Below, piece by piece: positions 23,190 to 30,818 of a DNA stretch of 64,000 nt. Below the pieces are notes generated by a model. It made no database searches. It worked only from the letters and a program-made list of their open reading frames with translations, and had not been told where the DNA came from. Origin of the DNA: Prado023 sp963798745 (GTDB lineage: Bacteria > Actinomycetota > Actinomycetes > S36-B12 > CAIYMF01); contig CAWCUF010000007.1 in NCBI GenBank assembly GCA_963798745.1, positions 310,001 through 374,000 on the forward strand, given 5' to 3'. The translations under genes and the position numbers were made by a program. Every line of letters begins with the position of its first letter. The stretch's first letter is position 1.

Positions 23190-24397
23190 TGCGCACCGTC
23201 GACGAGCACCTCACCGAGGTCCTGGCCCGGGCGCGCCCGTTGGAGCCCCTGGATGTGTCCCTGCTGGAGTCGCGTGGCTGCCTGCTGGCCGAGCCCGTGC
23301 TCGCCCCGTGGCCGCTGCCGCCCTTCGATGCCGCCGACCACGACGGGTACGCGCTGCTCGCCGCTGATGTCGCCGAGGCCCGCGTGGGGGCACCGGTCTC
23401 GCTGACCGTCACCGACGACGTGCCGGCCGGGTACCGGGCCAGCCACGCAGTCACGTCGGGCACCGCCATCCGGATCGGGTCGGGCGCACCACTGCCCCCG
23501 GGTGCGGACGTGGTGGTCGCCATGGCCGACACGGATGAAGGCACCGCCGTGGTCAGCGTGCACCGCGCTGCGGCGAGCGGGCAGGGCATCCGGCACGCCG
23601 GTGTCGAGCTGGAGACGGGCCGCGAGGTGCTGCCGGCAGGAACGCTCGTCGGGGCGCGGGAGGTGGCCCTGCTCGCCGCGGTCGGCCAGTCGCGGATCAC
23701 GGTTCATCCACGGCCCCGGGTGGTCGTGATGAGCACGGGCACCGAGTTGATCGAGCCGGGGTCGCCGATGACCCCCGGGCTCATCCCGGACTCCAACGGC
23801 TACATGCTCACCGCCGCTGCCCAGGATGCCGGCGCGATGGCCTACCGCGCCGGGCCGGTGCGCGACGAGCAGCGCGCCCTGATGGACACCCTCGAGGACC
23901 AGTTGGTGCGCGCGGACCTGATCGTCACCACCGGCGGGGTCACCGCAGGCACCTACGACACCATGAAGACGGTCCTCTCGCGGCTGGGCACGGTCGACTA
24001 CTCGCGGGTCGCGCTCAGCCCGGGGGTGGCCCAGGGGCACGGCTACCTCGGTCCGGATCAGGTGCCGATCTTCACGCTGCCCGGCAACCCGACGAGCGCG
24101 TTCGTGGCCTTCGAGGTGTTCGTCCGCCCCGTGATCCGGCGCATGCTGGGGCACGCCCAGGTGTTCCGGCCGCTGATCCCGGCACGCCTGACCCACCCCG
24201 TGGCAGGGGAGCCGGGGCTGCGCACGTACCGGCGCAGCCACCTGCACGGGTCCGCCGACGCGCGGGTGGTCACCCCGCTGGCGGAGCCGGGACTGCTCGG
24301 ACTCAGCGCGGCCGACAGCCTGATCGTGCTGCCCGAGGGCGCGGGCCAGGTCCCGGCCGGGGCCGCGGTCTCGGTGCTGGCACTGGGCCGGCAGTGA
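23189..24397 (+). CDS. moeA: MoeA-type molybdopterin molybdenumtransferase
   Basis: This is a 402-residue enzyme of the last molybdenum-cofactor step, inserting molybdate into adenylylated molybdopterin. Domain order is MoeA N-terminal (about 1-165), MoCF-binding (about 170-310, with VVVMSTGTELIEPG, LIPDSNGYML and the GGVTAGTYDTMK loop) and C-terminal beta domain. PGNPTSAFVAFEVFV is conserved. The catalytic loop reads FDAADHDGYAL, where NSAMDGYA is usual, so it is a divergent paralogue type. The start overlaps a leader peptide stop. The downstream GNAT overlaps its stop. No other moa/mob genes are in the window. Confidence 0.88.
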   Translation: MRTVDEHLTEVLARARPLEPLDVSLLESRGCLLAEPVLAPWPLPPFDAADHDGYALLAADVAEARVGAPVSLTVTDDVPAGYRASHAVTSGTAIRIGSGAPLPPGADVVVAMADTDEGTAVVSVHRAAASGQGIRHAGVELETGREVLPAGTLVGAREVALLAAVGQSRITVHPRPRVVVMSTGTELIEPGSPMTPGLIPDSNGYMLTAAAQDAGAMAYRAGPVRDEQRALMDTLEDQLVRADLIVTTGGVTAGTYDTMKTVLSRLGTVDYSRVALSPGVAQGHGYLGPDQVPIFTLPGNPTSAFVAFEVFVRPVIRRMLGHAQVFRPLIPARLTHPVAGEPGLRTYRRSHLHGSADARVVTPLAEPGLLGLSAADSLIVLPEGAGQVPAGAAVSVLALGRQ

Positions 24398-25050
24398 TGG
24401 CCACCCTTCCGGTGCTGAGCCGCGCCACGGACTTCGGCGTCCTGCGCCTGCGCGAGCTGCGGCGTCGCGATGCGCGTGCCTGGCGCGAGGTCCGCACGCA
24501 CAACGCGGACTGGCTGGCGCCCTGGGAGGCGACGGTGCCGCCCGACGTGGGGGAGCGGGTGCCCAGCTATCCCGAGATGGTGGCCCGGTTCCGCGCGGAG
24601 GCCCGGGCCGGGCGCTCCCTGGCCTGGGCGATGACCCTCGATGGCCGCCTCGTGGGCCAGGTGACCCTCGCCGGCATCACGCTGGGCTCCCTGCGCGCAG
24701 CCTCGATCGGCTATTGGATCGACGCCCGGGTGGCCGGGCGCGGGTTGACCCCGATGGCCGTGGCGATGGCCGCGGATCACTGCTTCACGGTCCTGAAGCT
24801 GCACCGCCTGGAGATCGTGATCCGCCCGGAGAACACCGCGTCCCTGCGGGTGGTCGAGAAGTTGGGTTTCCGATTGGAGGGGATGCGGCCCAACTTCCTG
24901 CACATCGACGGCCAGTGGCGCGATCACGAGGTCTACGCGCTGAACGCCGACGAGGCTCCCGAATCCCTGGCCGACGCACTCAGCGCGCCACACGACGCGC
25001 GACACGACCAGCGGCGCACCGGATATCCCCCGACTGGGCCCCTCGACTGA
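24397..25050 (+). CDS. RimJ/RimL-type GNAT acetyltransferase
   Basis: This 217-residue GNAT protein resembles the RimJ ribosomal-protein N-acetyltransferase group. It has LRELRRRDARAWREVRTHNADWLAPWEAT at the start, LVGQVTLAGITLGSLRAASIGYWID, the acetyl-CoA loop VAGRGLTPMAVAMAADHCF, and IVIRPENTASLRVVEKLGFRLEG near the end. The start codon overlaps the moeA stop (TGATG; a GTG 3 nt earlier is an alternative). The moeA-rimJ order is shared with M. tuberculosis. It probably acetylates a protein N-terminus. The target is unknown. Confidence 0.87.
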   Translation: MATLPVLSRATDFGVLRLRELRRRDARAWREVRTHNADWLAPWEATVPPDVGERVPSYPEMVARFRAEARAGRSLAWAMTLDGRLVGQVTLAGITLGSLRAASIGYWIDARVAGRGLTPMAVAMAADHCFTVLKLHRLEIVIRPENTASLRVVEKLGFRLEGMRPNFLHIDGQWRDHEVYALNADEAPESLADALSAPHDARHDQRRTGYPPTGPLD

Positions 25051-25052
25051 AG

Positions 25053-25058
25053 TAGATT
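25053..25058 (+). promoter_or_regulatory. -10 box (TAGATT) of the sepX/glpR gene
   Basis: TAGATT lies 7 nt before GTG 25066, directly after the rimJ-like stop. This predicts a leaderless transcript separate from the moeA unit. Confidence 0.55.
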
Positions 25059-25065
25059 CCGGCTC

Positions 25066-25962
25066 GTGACGGGTCTGATCTACGTGGGAATCATCGCCGT
25101 CTGGGCTGTCGTCCTGGTCCCGGCGTGGTTGCGCCGCCATGATCATCTCGATTCCGAGCGGTCGGTCGATCGCTTCACCCGCAGCCTGCAGGCGCTGGCC
25201 CAGCGCGACTCCCTGCTGGGCATCCCGTTGCCGCGTCCCGACTCGGCTCCCAGCCCGGGCGCTGCGGTGCAGCCGGATGCTGCGGAGGTCACCCGGGTCA
25301 CCCGGCCCGACCTGTCCGCTGCCACCAGCGCTGCCACCAGTCGGGTCTCCGGCCTCGTGCAGAAGGCGGGGTCACGTGCCGGTGCGGCGGGTGCCGCGGC
25401 CCGTCGCCGCGTGGTGCTGGGGGTCCTGACGGCCGGGCTGCTGGTCGTGGCCGGCTTCGTCGCCGGTGGTGTGCTGCTGCCGGTAGCCCTGATCATCCCG
25501 AGCGGCCTCATCGTGGCGTTCCTCGCTGTCGCTCGCCACCAGGTGCGTGTTGCCCAGCGCAATCGGCTGGCCAACAGCCCGCACGCGACCGTCACCGCGC
25601 CGGTGCGCACGCCTGCCGAGGTCCGCACCGAGACGATGCGGGTGGGCGCCACCTGGGAGGCCCGTCCCACGACGCTGCCGACCTACGTGACCGCCCCTCG
25701 TGCAGCCGAGTTCCCCCGGGTGATCGACACCGCGACGCCCGGCGCCTGGACCGCCGCGGCCATGCTGGAGCGCGCTCAGCAGCAGAAGGCGCACGCCGAA
25801 CGCATGGCTGCGGCCAAGGCCGAGGCCATCGCGCGGGCCAAGGCTGAGCAGGCTGCCGCCGAGGCGCGGTCTCGTGACGAGGCCTACCTGGAGGCACAGA
25901 CCGCGTGGTCGGCACAGGATGCGACCGCCCCGATGTTCCGCCCCCGCGCCGTCAACGAGTAG
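25066..25962 (+). CDS. SepX/GlpR-like actinobacterial division-associated membrane protein
   Basis: This is a 298-residue protein. The N-terminal helix (IYVGIIAVWAVVLVPAWLRRHD, residues about 4-25) with the conserved VP-WLRRHD end is the hallmark of the SepX/GlpR family, which interacts with the FtsZ-SepF divisome in Streptomyces and Corynebacterium. Two further hydrophobic helices lie at about 120-165 (VVLGVLTAGLLVVAGFVAG, VALIIPSGLIVAFLAV). A Lys/Ala/Glu-rich coiled coil (about 225-280, ERAQQQKAHAERMAAAKAEA) follows. Position next to moeA-rimJ agrees with other Actinobacteria. Assignment rests on the N-terminal motif and position. Confidence 0.75.
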   Translation: MTGLIYVGIIAVWAVVLVPAWLRRHDHLDSERSVDRFTRSLQALAQRDSLLGIPLPRPDSAPSPGAAVQPDAAEVTRVTRPDLSAATSAATSRVSGLVQKAGSRAGAAGAAARRRVVLGVLTAGLLVVAGFVAGGVLLPVALIIPSGLIVAFLAVARHQVRVAQRNRLANSPHATVTAPVRTPAEVRTETMRVGATWEARPTTLPTYVTAPRAAEFPRVIDTATPGAWTAAAMLERAQQQKAHAERMAAAKAEAIARAKAEQAAAEARSRDEAYLEAQTAWSAQDATAPMFRPRAVNE

Positions 25963-25984
25963 CCGGCCGGTCGCCCGAGCGCGT

Positions 25985-26013
25985 TTGGCTCTGGCCCGCC
26001 TGCTGGGTAACCT
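25985..26013 (+). promoter_or_regulatory. tRNA-Ala promoter
   Basis: TTGGCT (25985-25990), 17 nt, TAACCT (26008-26013), with the mature tRNA starting 13 nt later. Confidence 0.6.
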
Positions 26014-26025
26014 AAGGGGGTTCAT

Positions 26026-26098
26026 GGGGCTGTAGCGCAGCTGGTAGCGCACCTCGTTCGCATCGAGGGGGTCAGGGGTTCGAGTCCCCTCAGCTCCA
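26026..26098 (+). tRNA. tRNA-Ala (CGC anticodon)
   Basis: The 73-nt cloverleaf has acceptor GGGGCTG pairing with CAGCTCC (one G-T pair), discriminator A26098, anticodon stem CCTCG/CGAGG with loop TTCGCAT (anticodon CGC), and T-arm AGGGG/TTCGAGT/CCCCT. CCA is not encoded. A 20-bp hairpin starts at the next base, and the 3' tail is duplicated 114 nt downstream. Confidence 0.93.
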
Positions 26099-26216
26099 CA
26101 ATCGTTCGGGCCTCCCGGTGTTCCGGGGGGCCTGAACGATTGTTCGGGTGTGATGCGGGGACTCGGGAGGAGGCTGCCGCCCGGCGGCAGCCGACGGCTC
26201 CCCTCAGCTCCACAAT
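26085..26216 (+). mobile_element. tRNA-tail-flanked structured mini-element (Ala copy)
   Basis: TCCCCTCAGCTCCACAAT of tRNA-Ala (26085-26102, from tRNA nucleotide 60) is repeated exactly at 26199-26216. In order between them: a hairpin at 26099-26142 (20-bp stem including two G-T pairs, loop TGTT); a 20-nt linker; the box TCGGGAGGA (26163-26171); a 9-bp stem with a CCG loop (26172-26192); the box GACGG (26193-26197); and one free base. Boxes, order, spacing and duplication start equal those of the tRNA-Arg copy, whereas both hairpin stems differ in sequence. The remaining bases to the next gene (26217-26388) show nothing. Confidence 0.6.
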
Positions 26217-26388
26217 GCCAAGCGCCCGGGGTACTCCCCCCGGGCCCTCGGTCCGATTCCCCGGGACGCCTCCTCGGGAATTGGATGCCCGTGTCGCCAG
26301 CCCGTGCTCACCCCCTCGCGGCCAGCGCCCATCAGCAGCGCTGCGCCGGTAGCGTTCGAGCGTCCGCAGCATGCTCAGGAGGAGTGAC

Positions 26389-28005
26389 GTGACCGACGAC
26401 AGACTCGACCGGATGGGCGCATTCGACGCTGTGATGTGGGGCGTCGAGCAGGATCCGATCCTGCGCTCGGTGATCGTGGCGATGGCGGTGCTCGATGAGG
26501 AACCCGAGCTCGACGTGCTCATCGACCGGATCACCCGGATGACCCTCGCAGTCCCCAAGCTGCGCCAGCGCGTGGTCGGCAACCCGGTCTCGCTGATCCC
26601 GCCGCGCTGGGAGTTCGACTCCAACTTCGACATCGCGTTCCACCTGAAGCGCTTCCACGTGCCCGCCGATGGCACCGATCGCCCGCTGCTGCGGATCGTC
26701 GAGCAGCTGGCCGAGCAGGACTTCGACCGCGACCGGCCGCTCTGGCAGATGGCCCTGGTCCAGGGCTGGGACGGCCAGCGTGCCGCGGTCATCATCAAGC
26801 TGCATCACGCGATCACCGACGGCGTCGGCGGGATGGCGATGGCGGCCAGCCTGTTCGACCTCACCCGCAAGGGGGGCGGCACCGCGGGCGAACTGCCGCC
26901 GACCCCCGTGGGCGGCATCCTCGGGCTGCCCGGGCGGGTCATCAACGGCGTGAACTTCACCAGGAACGCCGCCCTGCGTCAGGGTGGCGCCCTGATCGAG
27001 GGCGTGACTGGACTGGCTGGTCGAGCGATCGCCGACCCGGGGGAGGCTGCGGTCGCTGGCGCGGCGTTCGCGCAGTCGGCGGCCCGGTTGCTCGCCCCGG
27101 CCAACGAGCCGCTGAGCCCACTCATGCACGGACGGTCCCTGAGCGTGCGCGTGGCCGTCCTGCAGGTCCCGTTCCGCCCATTCAAGGCGGCGGCCAAGCA
27201 GGTGGGGGCCACCTTCAACGACACCTACCTGGCCGCGGTGGCCGGTGGCGTGGCCTCCTACCACGAGGCGCACAACGCCCCCACCGAGTACGTCCGGGTC
27301 AACATGCCGGTCAACATGCGCTCCTCGGGTGAGGCCTCGGCCGGCAACGCCTGGGTGCCCGCGCGCTTCCCGATGCCGATCGACAGCGGTGATCCCGTGA
27401 CCCGGATCAAGCGCCTGTCGCCCATCATCCAGCAGGCGGCCAACGAGCCGGCGCTCGTCGTGAGCAACACGGTCTACCGGCTGCTCACCGCCCTGCCGCA
27501 GAGTGCTGCGACCTCGGTGTCCGCCGGGATGATGAAGGGCTGCGACCTGTCGATCACCAACCTCCCCGGACCGCCGATCGGCCTGTTCGCCGCTGGGGCA
27601 GCGGTCGAGGCGATCATCCCGATCGCGCCCAAGGGTGGGGCCGCGGCCAACATCGGACTGATGACCTACAACGGCACCGCCTACGTCGGGGTCAACATCG
27701 ACACCCGCGCGATCCCCGATCCCGACGAGTTCCTGAGCCACCTGGTCGCCGGGTTCGACCAGGTGCTGGCCATCGCCGATCCGAGCGCGCGGACTGTGCT
27801 CGGCATCCACTCGGGCACGCCTATCGAGGAACCGAAGCCCTCCGGAGCAGGTCCGGCCACGGAGCAGGCAGCGGCCACGAAGGCACCCGCGAAGAAGGCG
27901 CCGGCCAAGCGCGCCGCGGCCAAGAAGGCCGCGGCCAAGAAGGCGCCGGCCAAGCGCGCCGCGGCGAAGAAGGCGCCGGCTGTCGACGAGACCCCGCCGG
28001 CGTAG
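26389..28005 (+). CDS. WS/DGAT acyltransferase with Lys/Ala-rich histone-like tail
   Basis: This is a 538-residue bifunctional-type wax ester synthase/diacylglycerol acyltransferase. The N-terminal part contains the catalytic HHxxxDG motif as LHHAITDGVGGMAMA (about residues 143-157). Conserved FNDTYLAAVAGGVASY, VNMPVNMRSSGE and the DLSITNLPGPPIGLFAAGAAV segment follow. The enzyme makes storage triacylglycerol or wax esters at the membrane or lipid-body surface. The last 50 or so residues are a low-complexity (A)KKAPAKRAAAKKA repeat like histone H1 or mycobacterial HupB tails, unusual for this family. GTG 26389 has AGGAGGAG upstream. Confidence 0.9.
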   Translation: MTDDRLDRMGAFDAVMWGVEQDPILRSVIVAMAVLDEEPELDVLIDRITRMTLAVPKLRQRVVGNPVSLIPPRWEFDSNFDIAFHLKRFHVPADGTDRPLLRIVEQLAEQDFDRDRPLWQMALVQGWDGQRAAVIIKLHHAITDGVGGMAMAASLFDLTRKGGGTAGELPPTPVGGILGLPGRVINGVNFTRNAALRQGGALIEGVTGLAGRAIADPGEAAVAGAAFAQSAARLLAPANEPLSPLMHGRSLSVRVAVLQVPFRPFKAAAKQVGATFNDTYLAAVAGGVASYHEAHNAPTEYVRVNMPVNMRSSGEASAGNAWVPARFPMPIDSGDPVTRIKRLSPIIQQAANEPALVVSNTVYRLLTALPQSAATSVSAGMMKGCDLSITNLPGPPIGLFAAGAAVEAIIPIAPKGGAAANIGLMTYNGTAYVGVNIDTRAIPDPDEFLSHLVAGFDQVLAIADPSARTVLGIHSGTPIEEPKPSGAGPATEQAAATKAPAKKAPAKRAAAKKAAAKKAPAKRAAAKKAPAVDETPPA

Positions 28006-28033
28006 CCGTCTGGGAGGTTCCACCGCCAGCACC

Positions 28034-28039
28034 TAGCAT
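28034..28039 (+). promoter_or_regulatory. -10 box (TAGCAT) of pmt
   Basis: TAGCAT lies 6 nt before GTG 28046, so a leaderless mRNA is predicted. Confidence 0.55.
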
Positions 28040-28045
28040 TGCGCC

Positions 28046-29638
28046 GTGCCCGCTGAGACCGCAGTGCTGGATCCGGCTGCGCCCACGGGCCACGCAGGCG
28101 GGCTGCCCGCGGCCGACACGAGCCGCACCCGGTACCGGCCGCTGCCCTCGCACGGCCTGCGCGGCTGGCTCGGGCCCCTGCTGGTCACCGTCCTGGCCGG
28201 GGTGCTGCGCTTCGTGCACCTCGGGCGCCCGGACGCGATCGTCTTCGATGAGACCTACTACATCAAGGACGCCCTGGCGTTGCTCCGGTTCGGTCACGAG
28301 CGGGAGGCTATCGACGGCGCCAACGACCTGATCCTGGCCCGCGACGCGCCCTGGGACCAGCTCGCCATCTTCAAGGACAGCCCCGCGTTCGTGGTCCATC
28401 CGCCGTTGGGCAAGTGGGTGATCGCCACCGGTGAGTGGGCGTTCGGCATGCAGCCGTTCGGCTGGCGGTTCGGGGTCGCGCTGCTGGGCACGCTCAGCGT
28501 GCTGATGACTGCGCGGATCATCCGCCGCCTGACCCGCTCGGACGTGGTGGGCACGATGGCCGGGCTGCTGGTCGCCCTCGACGGCCTGCACCTGGTGATG
28601 AGCCGGACCGCCCTGCTGGACATCTCCCTGATGTTCTTCGTGCTGGCTGCGTTCGGCCTGCTGCTGCGCGACCGCGACGCCGTGCGCCGCCGGGCCGATG
28701 CGTGGGCCACGCTCTGGGGCGACAACCCGGTCATCCACGGCCCCGGTCTGGGGCTGCGACCGTGGCGGATCGCGGCCGGGGTTGCGCTCGGCCTGGCCTG
28801 CGGGGTGAAGTGGAGCGGCCTGTGGTTCGTGATGTTCTTCGGTCTGCTCACGGTGCTCTGGGACGTCGGCCTGCGCCGCGAGCTGGATGCCCGACGACCG
28901 ATCCGCGGGATGCTGCGCCGCGACGCGCTGCCGGCGTTCGTCAGCATCGTCGGGGTTGGGCTGCTGATCTACATGGCGACCTGGTCGGGGTGGCTGTTCA
29001 CCGAGGGCGGCTACAACCGGGACTGGGCCGCGACCCATCCGGGCCTGCCGTTCCTCCCCGACGCGCTGCGCTCGCTGATCGAGTACCACCGCGCGGCGTG
29101 GGGGTTCCATGTGGGGCTGGACTCACCGCACTCATATCGGTCCAGTGCGTGGTCCTGGCCGGTGATGTCGCGACCGACCTCGTTCCACTACGAGTCGCCC
29201 GAGGGCGTCTGCGGCGCGGAGCGCTGCTCGCAGGAGGTGCTGGCACTGGGCAACCCGATCATCTGGTGGGCGGGCCTGCTCGCGCTGGTGCACAACGCCT
29301 GGCGCGCTGTGGCCGGCCGGGACTGGCGCAGCGCCGCCCTGCTGGTCGCCTGGTTGGCCGGGTGGCTGCCGTGGTTGGTGTTCCACGACCGGACCATCTT
29401 CACGTTCTACGCCGTCGTGCAGGTGCCGTTCCTGGCCGGGCTGCTCGCGATCTCGTTGGCCAGCCTCCCCGGCGGGCCGGATGCGAGCCCCGCGCGCCGG
29501 CAGTGGGGGCTGATCGGCGTCGCCGTGTTCCTGCTGGCGGTCCTGATCGCCACCTGGTTCTTCCTGCCCATCTGGACCGGTGAGCTGCTGACCTACGACC
29601 AGTGGCGCTGGCGGATGTGGCTGCCCACCTGGGTCTAG
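28046..29638 (+). CDS. pmt: Polyprenyl-phosphate-mannose protein mannosyltransferase
   Basis: This 530-residue multi-pass GT39 enzyme moves mannose from polyprenyl-phosphate-mannose to Ser/Thr of exported proteins. The catalytic acidic pair is in IVFDETYYIKDA (about residues 69-80), in the first extracytoplasmic loop. Also visible are the HPPLGKWVIATGEW motif, about ten helices, and the C-terminal LPWLVFHDRTIFTFYAVVQVPFLAGLLA segment. Position back-to-back with rsmI matches Rv1002c. The giant DUF11 protein and other secreted proteins in the window are plausible acceptors. The 178 bp to the convergent rsmI show no clear terminator. Confidence 0.92.
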   Translation: MPAETAVLDPAAPTGHAGGLPAADTSRTRYRPLPSHGLRGWLGPLLVTVLAGVLRFVHLGRPDAIVFDETYYIKDALALLRFGHEREAIDGANDLILARDAPWDQLAIFKDSPAFVVHPPLGKWVIATGEWAFGMQPFGWRFGVALLGTLSVLMTARIIRRLTRSDVVGTMAGLLVALDGLHLVMSRTALLDISLMFFVLAAFGLLLRDRDAVRRRADAWATLWGDNPVIHGPGLGLRPWRIAAGVALGLACGVKWSGLWFVMFFGLLTVLWDVGLRRELDARRPIRGMLRRDALPAFVSIVGVGLLIYMATWSGWLFTEGGYNRDWAATHPGLPFLPDALRSLIEYHRAAWGFHVGLDSPHSYRSSAWSWPVMSRPTSFHYESPEGVCGAERCSQEVLALGNPIIWWAGLLALVHNAWRAVAGRDWRSAALLVAWLAGWLPWLVFHDRTIFTFYAVVQVPFLAGLLAISLASLPGGPDASPARRQWGLIGVAVFLLAVLIATWFFLPIWTGELLTYDQWRWRMWLPTWV

Positions 29639-29816
29639 TGTCGAGGGCTACTTCCTCGGCATTGACACCATTTCGCAGCAGCTGCTGGATGGGGCACTCA
29701 TGAGCAGCACCACCGGCATCTCGAACCGCTCGCCAGGCTCACCCGGGCCTCTCGATGCCCTTGGCGGGCTGGACCGGCTGCGCTGGCCATCACGGTGGAC
29801 GGGGTACACGCTGGCC

Positions 29817-30755
29817 CTACTGGTCGGAGTTGTTCCTCGTCTTCGCTGGCCTGGCCCGCTCTGCCTTGTGCGCCACCACCGCGTCGAACACCGCGCGCTT
29901 GGGCGTCGCAGTGCTCTGGGCGACCAGGCTGATCGCCTCCTTGCGGGTGATCCCCTGGCCCTCCAAGGTCGCCACCCGAGCGGCCAGACCGGGGCCGTCG
30001 ACGGCCCCGGGCACGGGGGCCGGAGCGCCGGCCACGACCACCGTGATCTCCCCGCGGACCCCGACGCCGGCCCACACCGCCAACGCACCGAGGGTGTCGC
30101 GCACGACCTCCTCGTAGGTCTTGGACAGCTCCCGACAGACAGCGGCCGGTCGCTGCGCCCCGAACGCGTCGGCGAGGTCGGCCAACGTCGCAGCCAGCCG
30201 GTGCGGGGACTCGAAGAGCACGACGGTGCGGGGCTCGTCGGCCAACTCTGCCAGCCGGGCACGGCGCTCGGCGGGCCGTCGGGGCACGAAGCCCTCGAAG
30301 CAGAACCGGTCGCACGGCAGCCCGGAGACCGCCAGCGCGGTGGTGACTGCACTGGGCCCGGGCAGTGCGGTGACCCGATGCCCGTGGTCCAGCGCTGCTC
30401 GCGCCGCGGAGAAGCCGGGGTCGCTCACCGAGGGCATTCCGGCGTCGGTGATCACCGCGACCGTGCCGCCGGCGGCCAGCACGCCCAGCAGTGTGGGCAG
30501 CCGCTGGCGCTCGACCTCCTCGTAGAACGACACCACGGGGCCGGCGCGGGTGACCCCGAGGTCGGTGAGCAGCCGGCGCAGCCGCCGGGTGTCCTCGGCG
30601 GCCACGAGGTCGGCGCTGCGCAACAGGTCGACCAGGCGTGCCGAGGCGTCGGCGGGGTTGCCCAGCGGGCCCCCGGCCAGCACCAGGGTCCCGGTCCGGG
30701 GTCCGGCCGCTGCCGATCCGGTCCCGGGCGTGTCGACGGTCCCGTGCGCTGGCAT
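29817..30755 (-). CDS. rsmI: 16S rRNA (cytidine-1402-2'-O)-methyltransferase RsmI
   Basis: This is a 312-residue SAM-dependent enzyme of the tetrapyrrole-methylase fold that methylates C1402 at the decoding centre. Landmarks are GTLVLAGGPLGNPAD near the start, LVAAEDTRRLRRLL, GTVAVITDAGMPSVSDPG, VTALPGPSAVTTALAVSGLPCDRFCFEGF and YEEVVRDTLG. The C-terminal GITRKEAISLVAQ helix is typical. The start at 30755 was chosen because CACGAT lies 7 nt upstream; an ATG at 30764 is an alternative. It is divergent from metG, as in mycobacteria. Confidence 0.92.
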   Translation of the reverse strand: MPAHGTVDTPGTGSAAAGPRTGTLVLAGGPLGNPADASARLVDLLRSADLVAAEDTRRLRRLLTDLGVTRAGPVVSFYEEVERQRLPTLLGVLAAGGTVAVITDAGMPSVSDPGFSAARAALDHGHRVTALPGPSAVTTALAVSGLPCDRFCFEGFVPRRPAERRARLAELADEPRTVVLFESPHRLAATLADLADAFGAQRPAAVCRELSKTYEEVVRDTLGALAVWAGVGVRGEITVVVAGAPAPVPGAVDGPGLAARVATLEGQGITRKEAISLVAQSTATPKRAVFDAVVAHKAERARPAKTRNNSDQ

Positions 30756-30762
30756 GAGGCCC

Positions 30763-30812
30763 ATCGTGCCGCACGCGTGCCCGCCAGGGGCACCGCGACC
30801 GCCAACTAGGAT
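30763..30812. promoter_or_regulatory. Divergent rsmI / metG leaderless promoters
   Basis: On the minus strand CACGAT (30768-30763) is 7 nt before the rsmI ATG. On the plus strand TAGGAT (30807-30812) is 6 nt before the metG ATG. The two -10 boxes are about 40 bp apart, so their upstream regions overlap. Confidence 0.5.
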
Positions 30813-30818
30813 TCGCCC

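Noticed and set aside
27886..27975. Tandem DNA repeat that could suggest a satellite
   Set aside because: In frame and encodes the Lys/Ala tail of the WS/DGAT protein. It is reported there as a protein feature.
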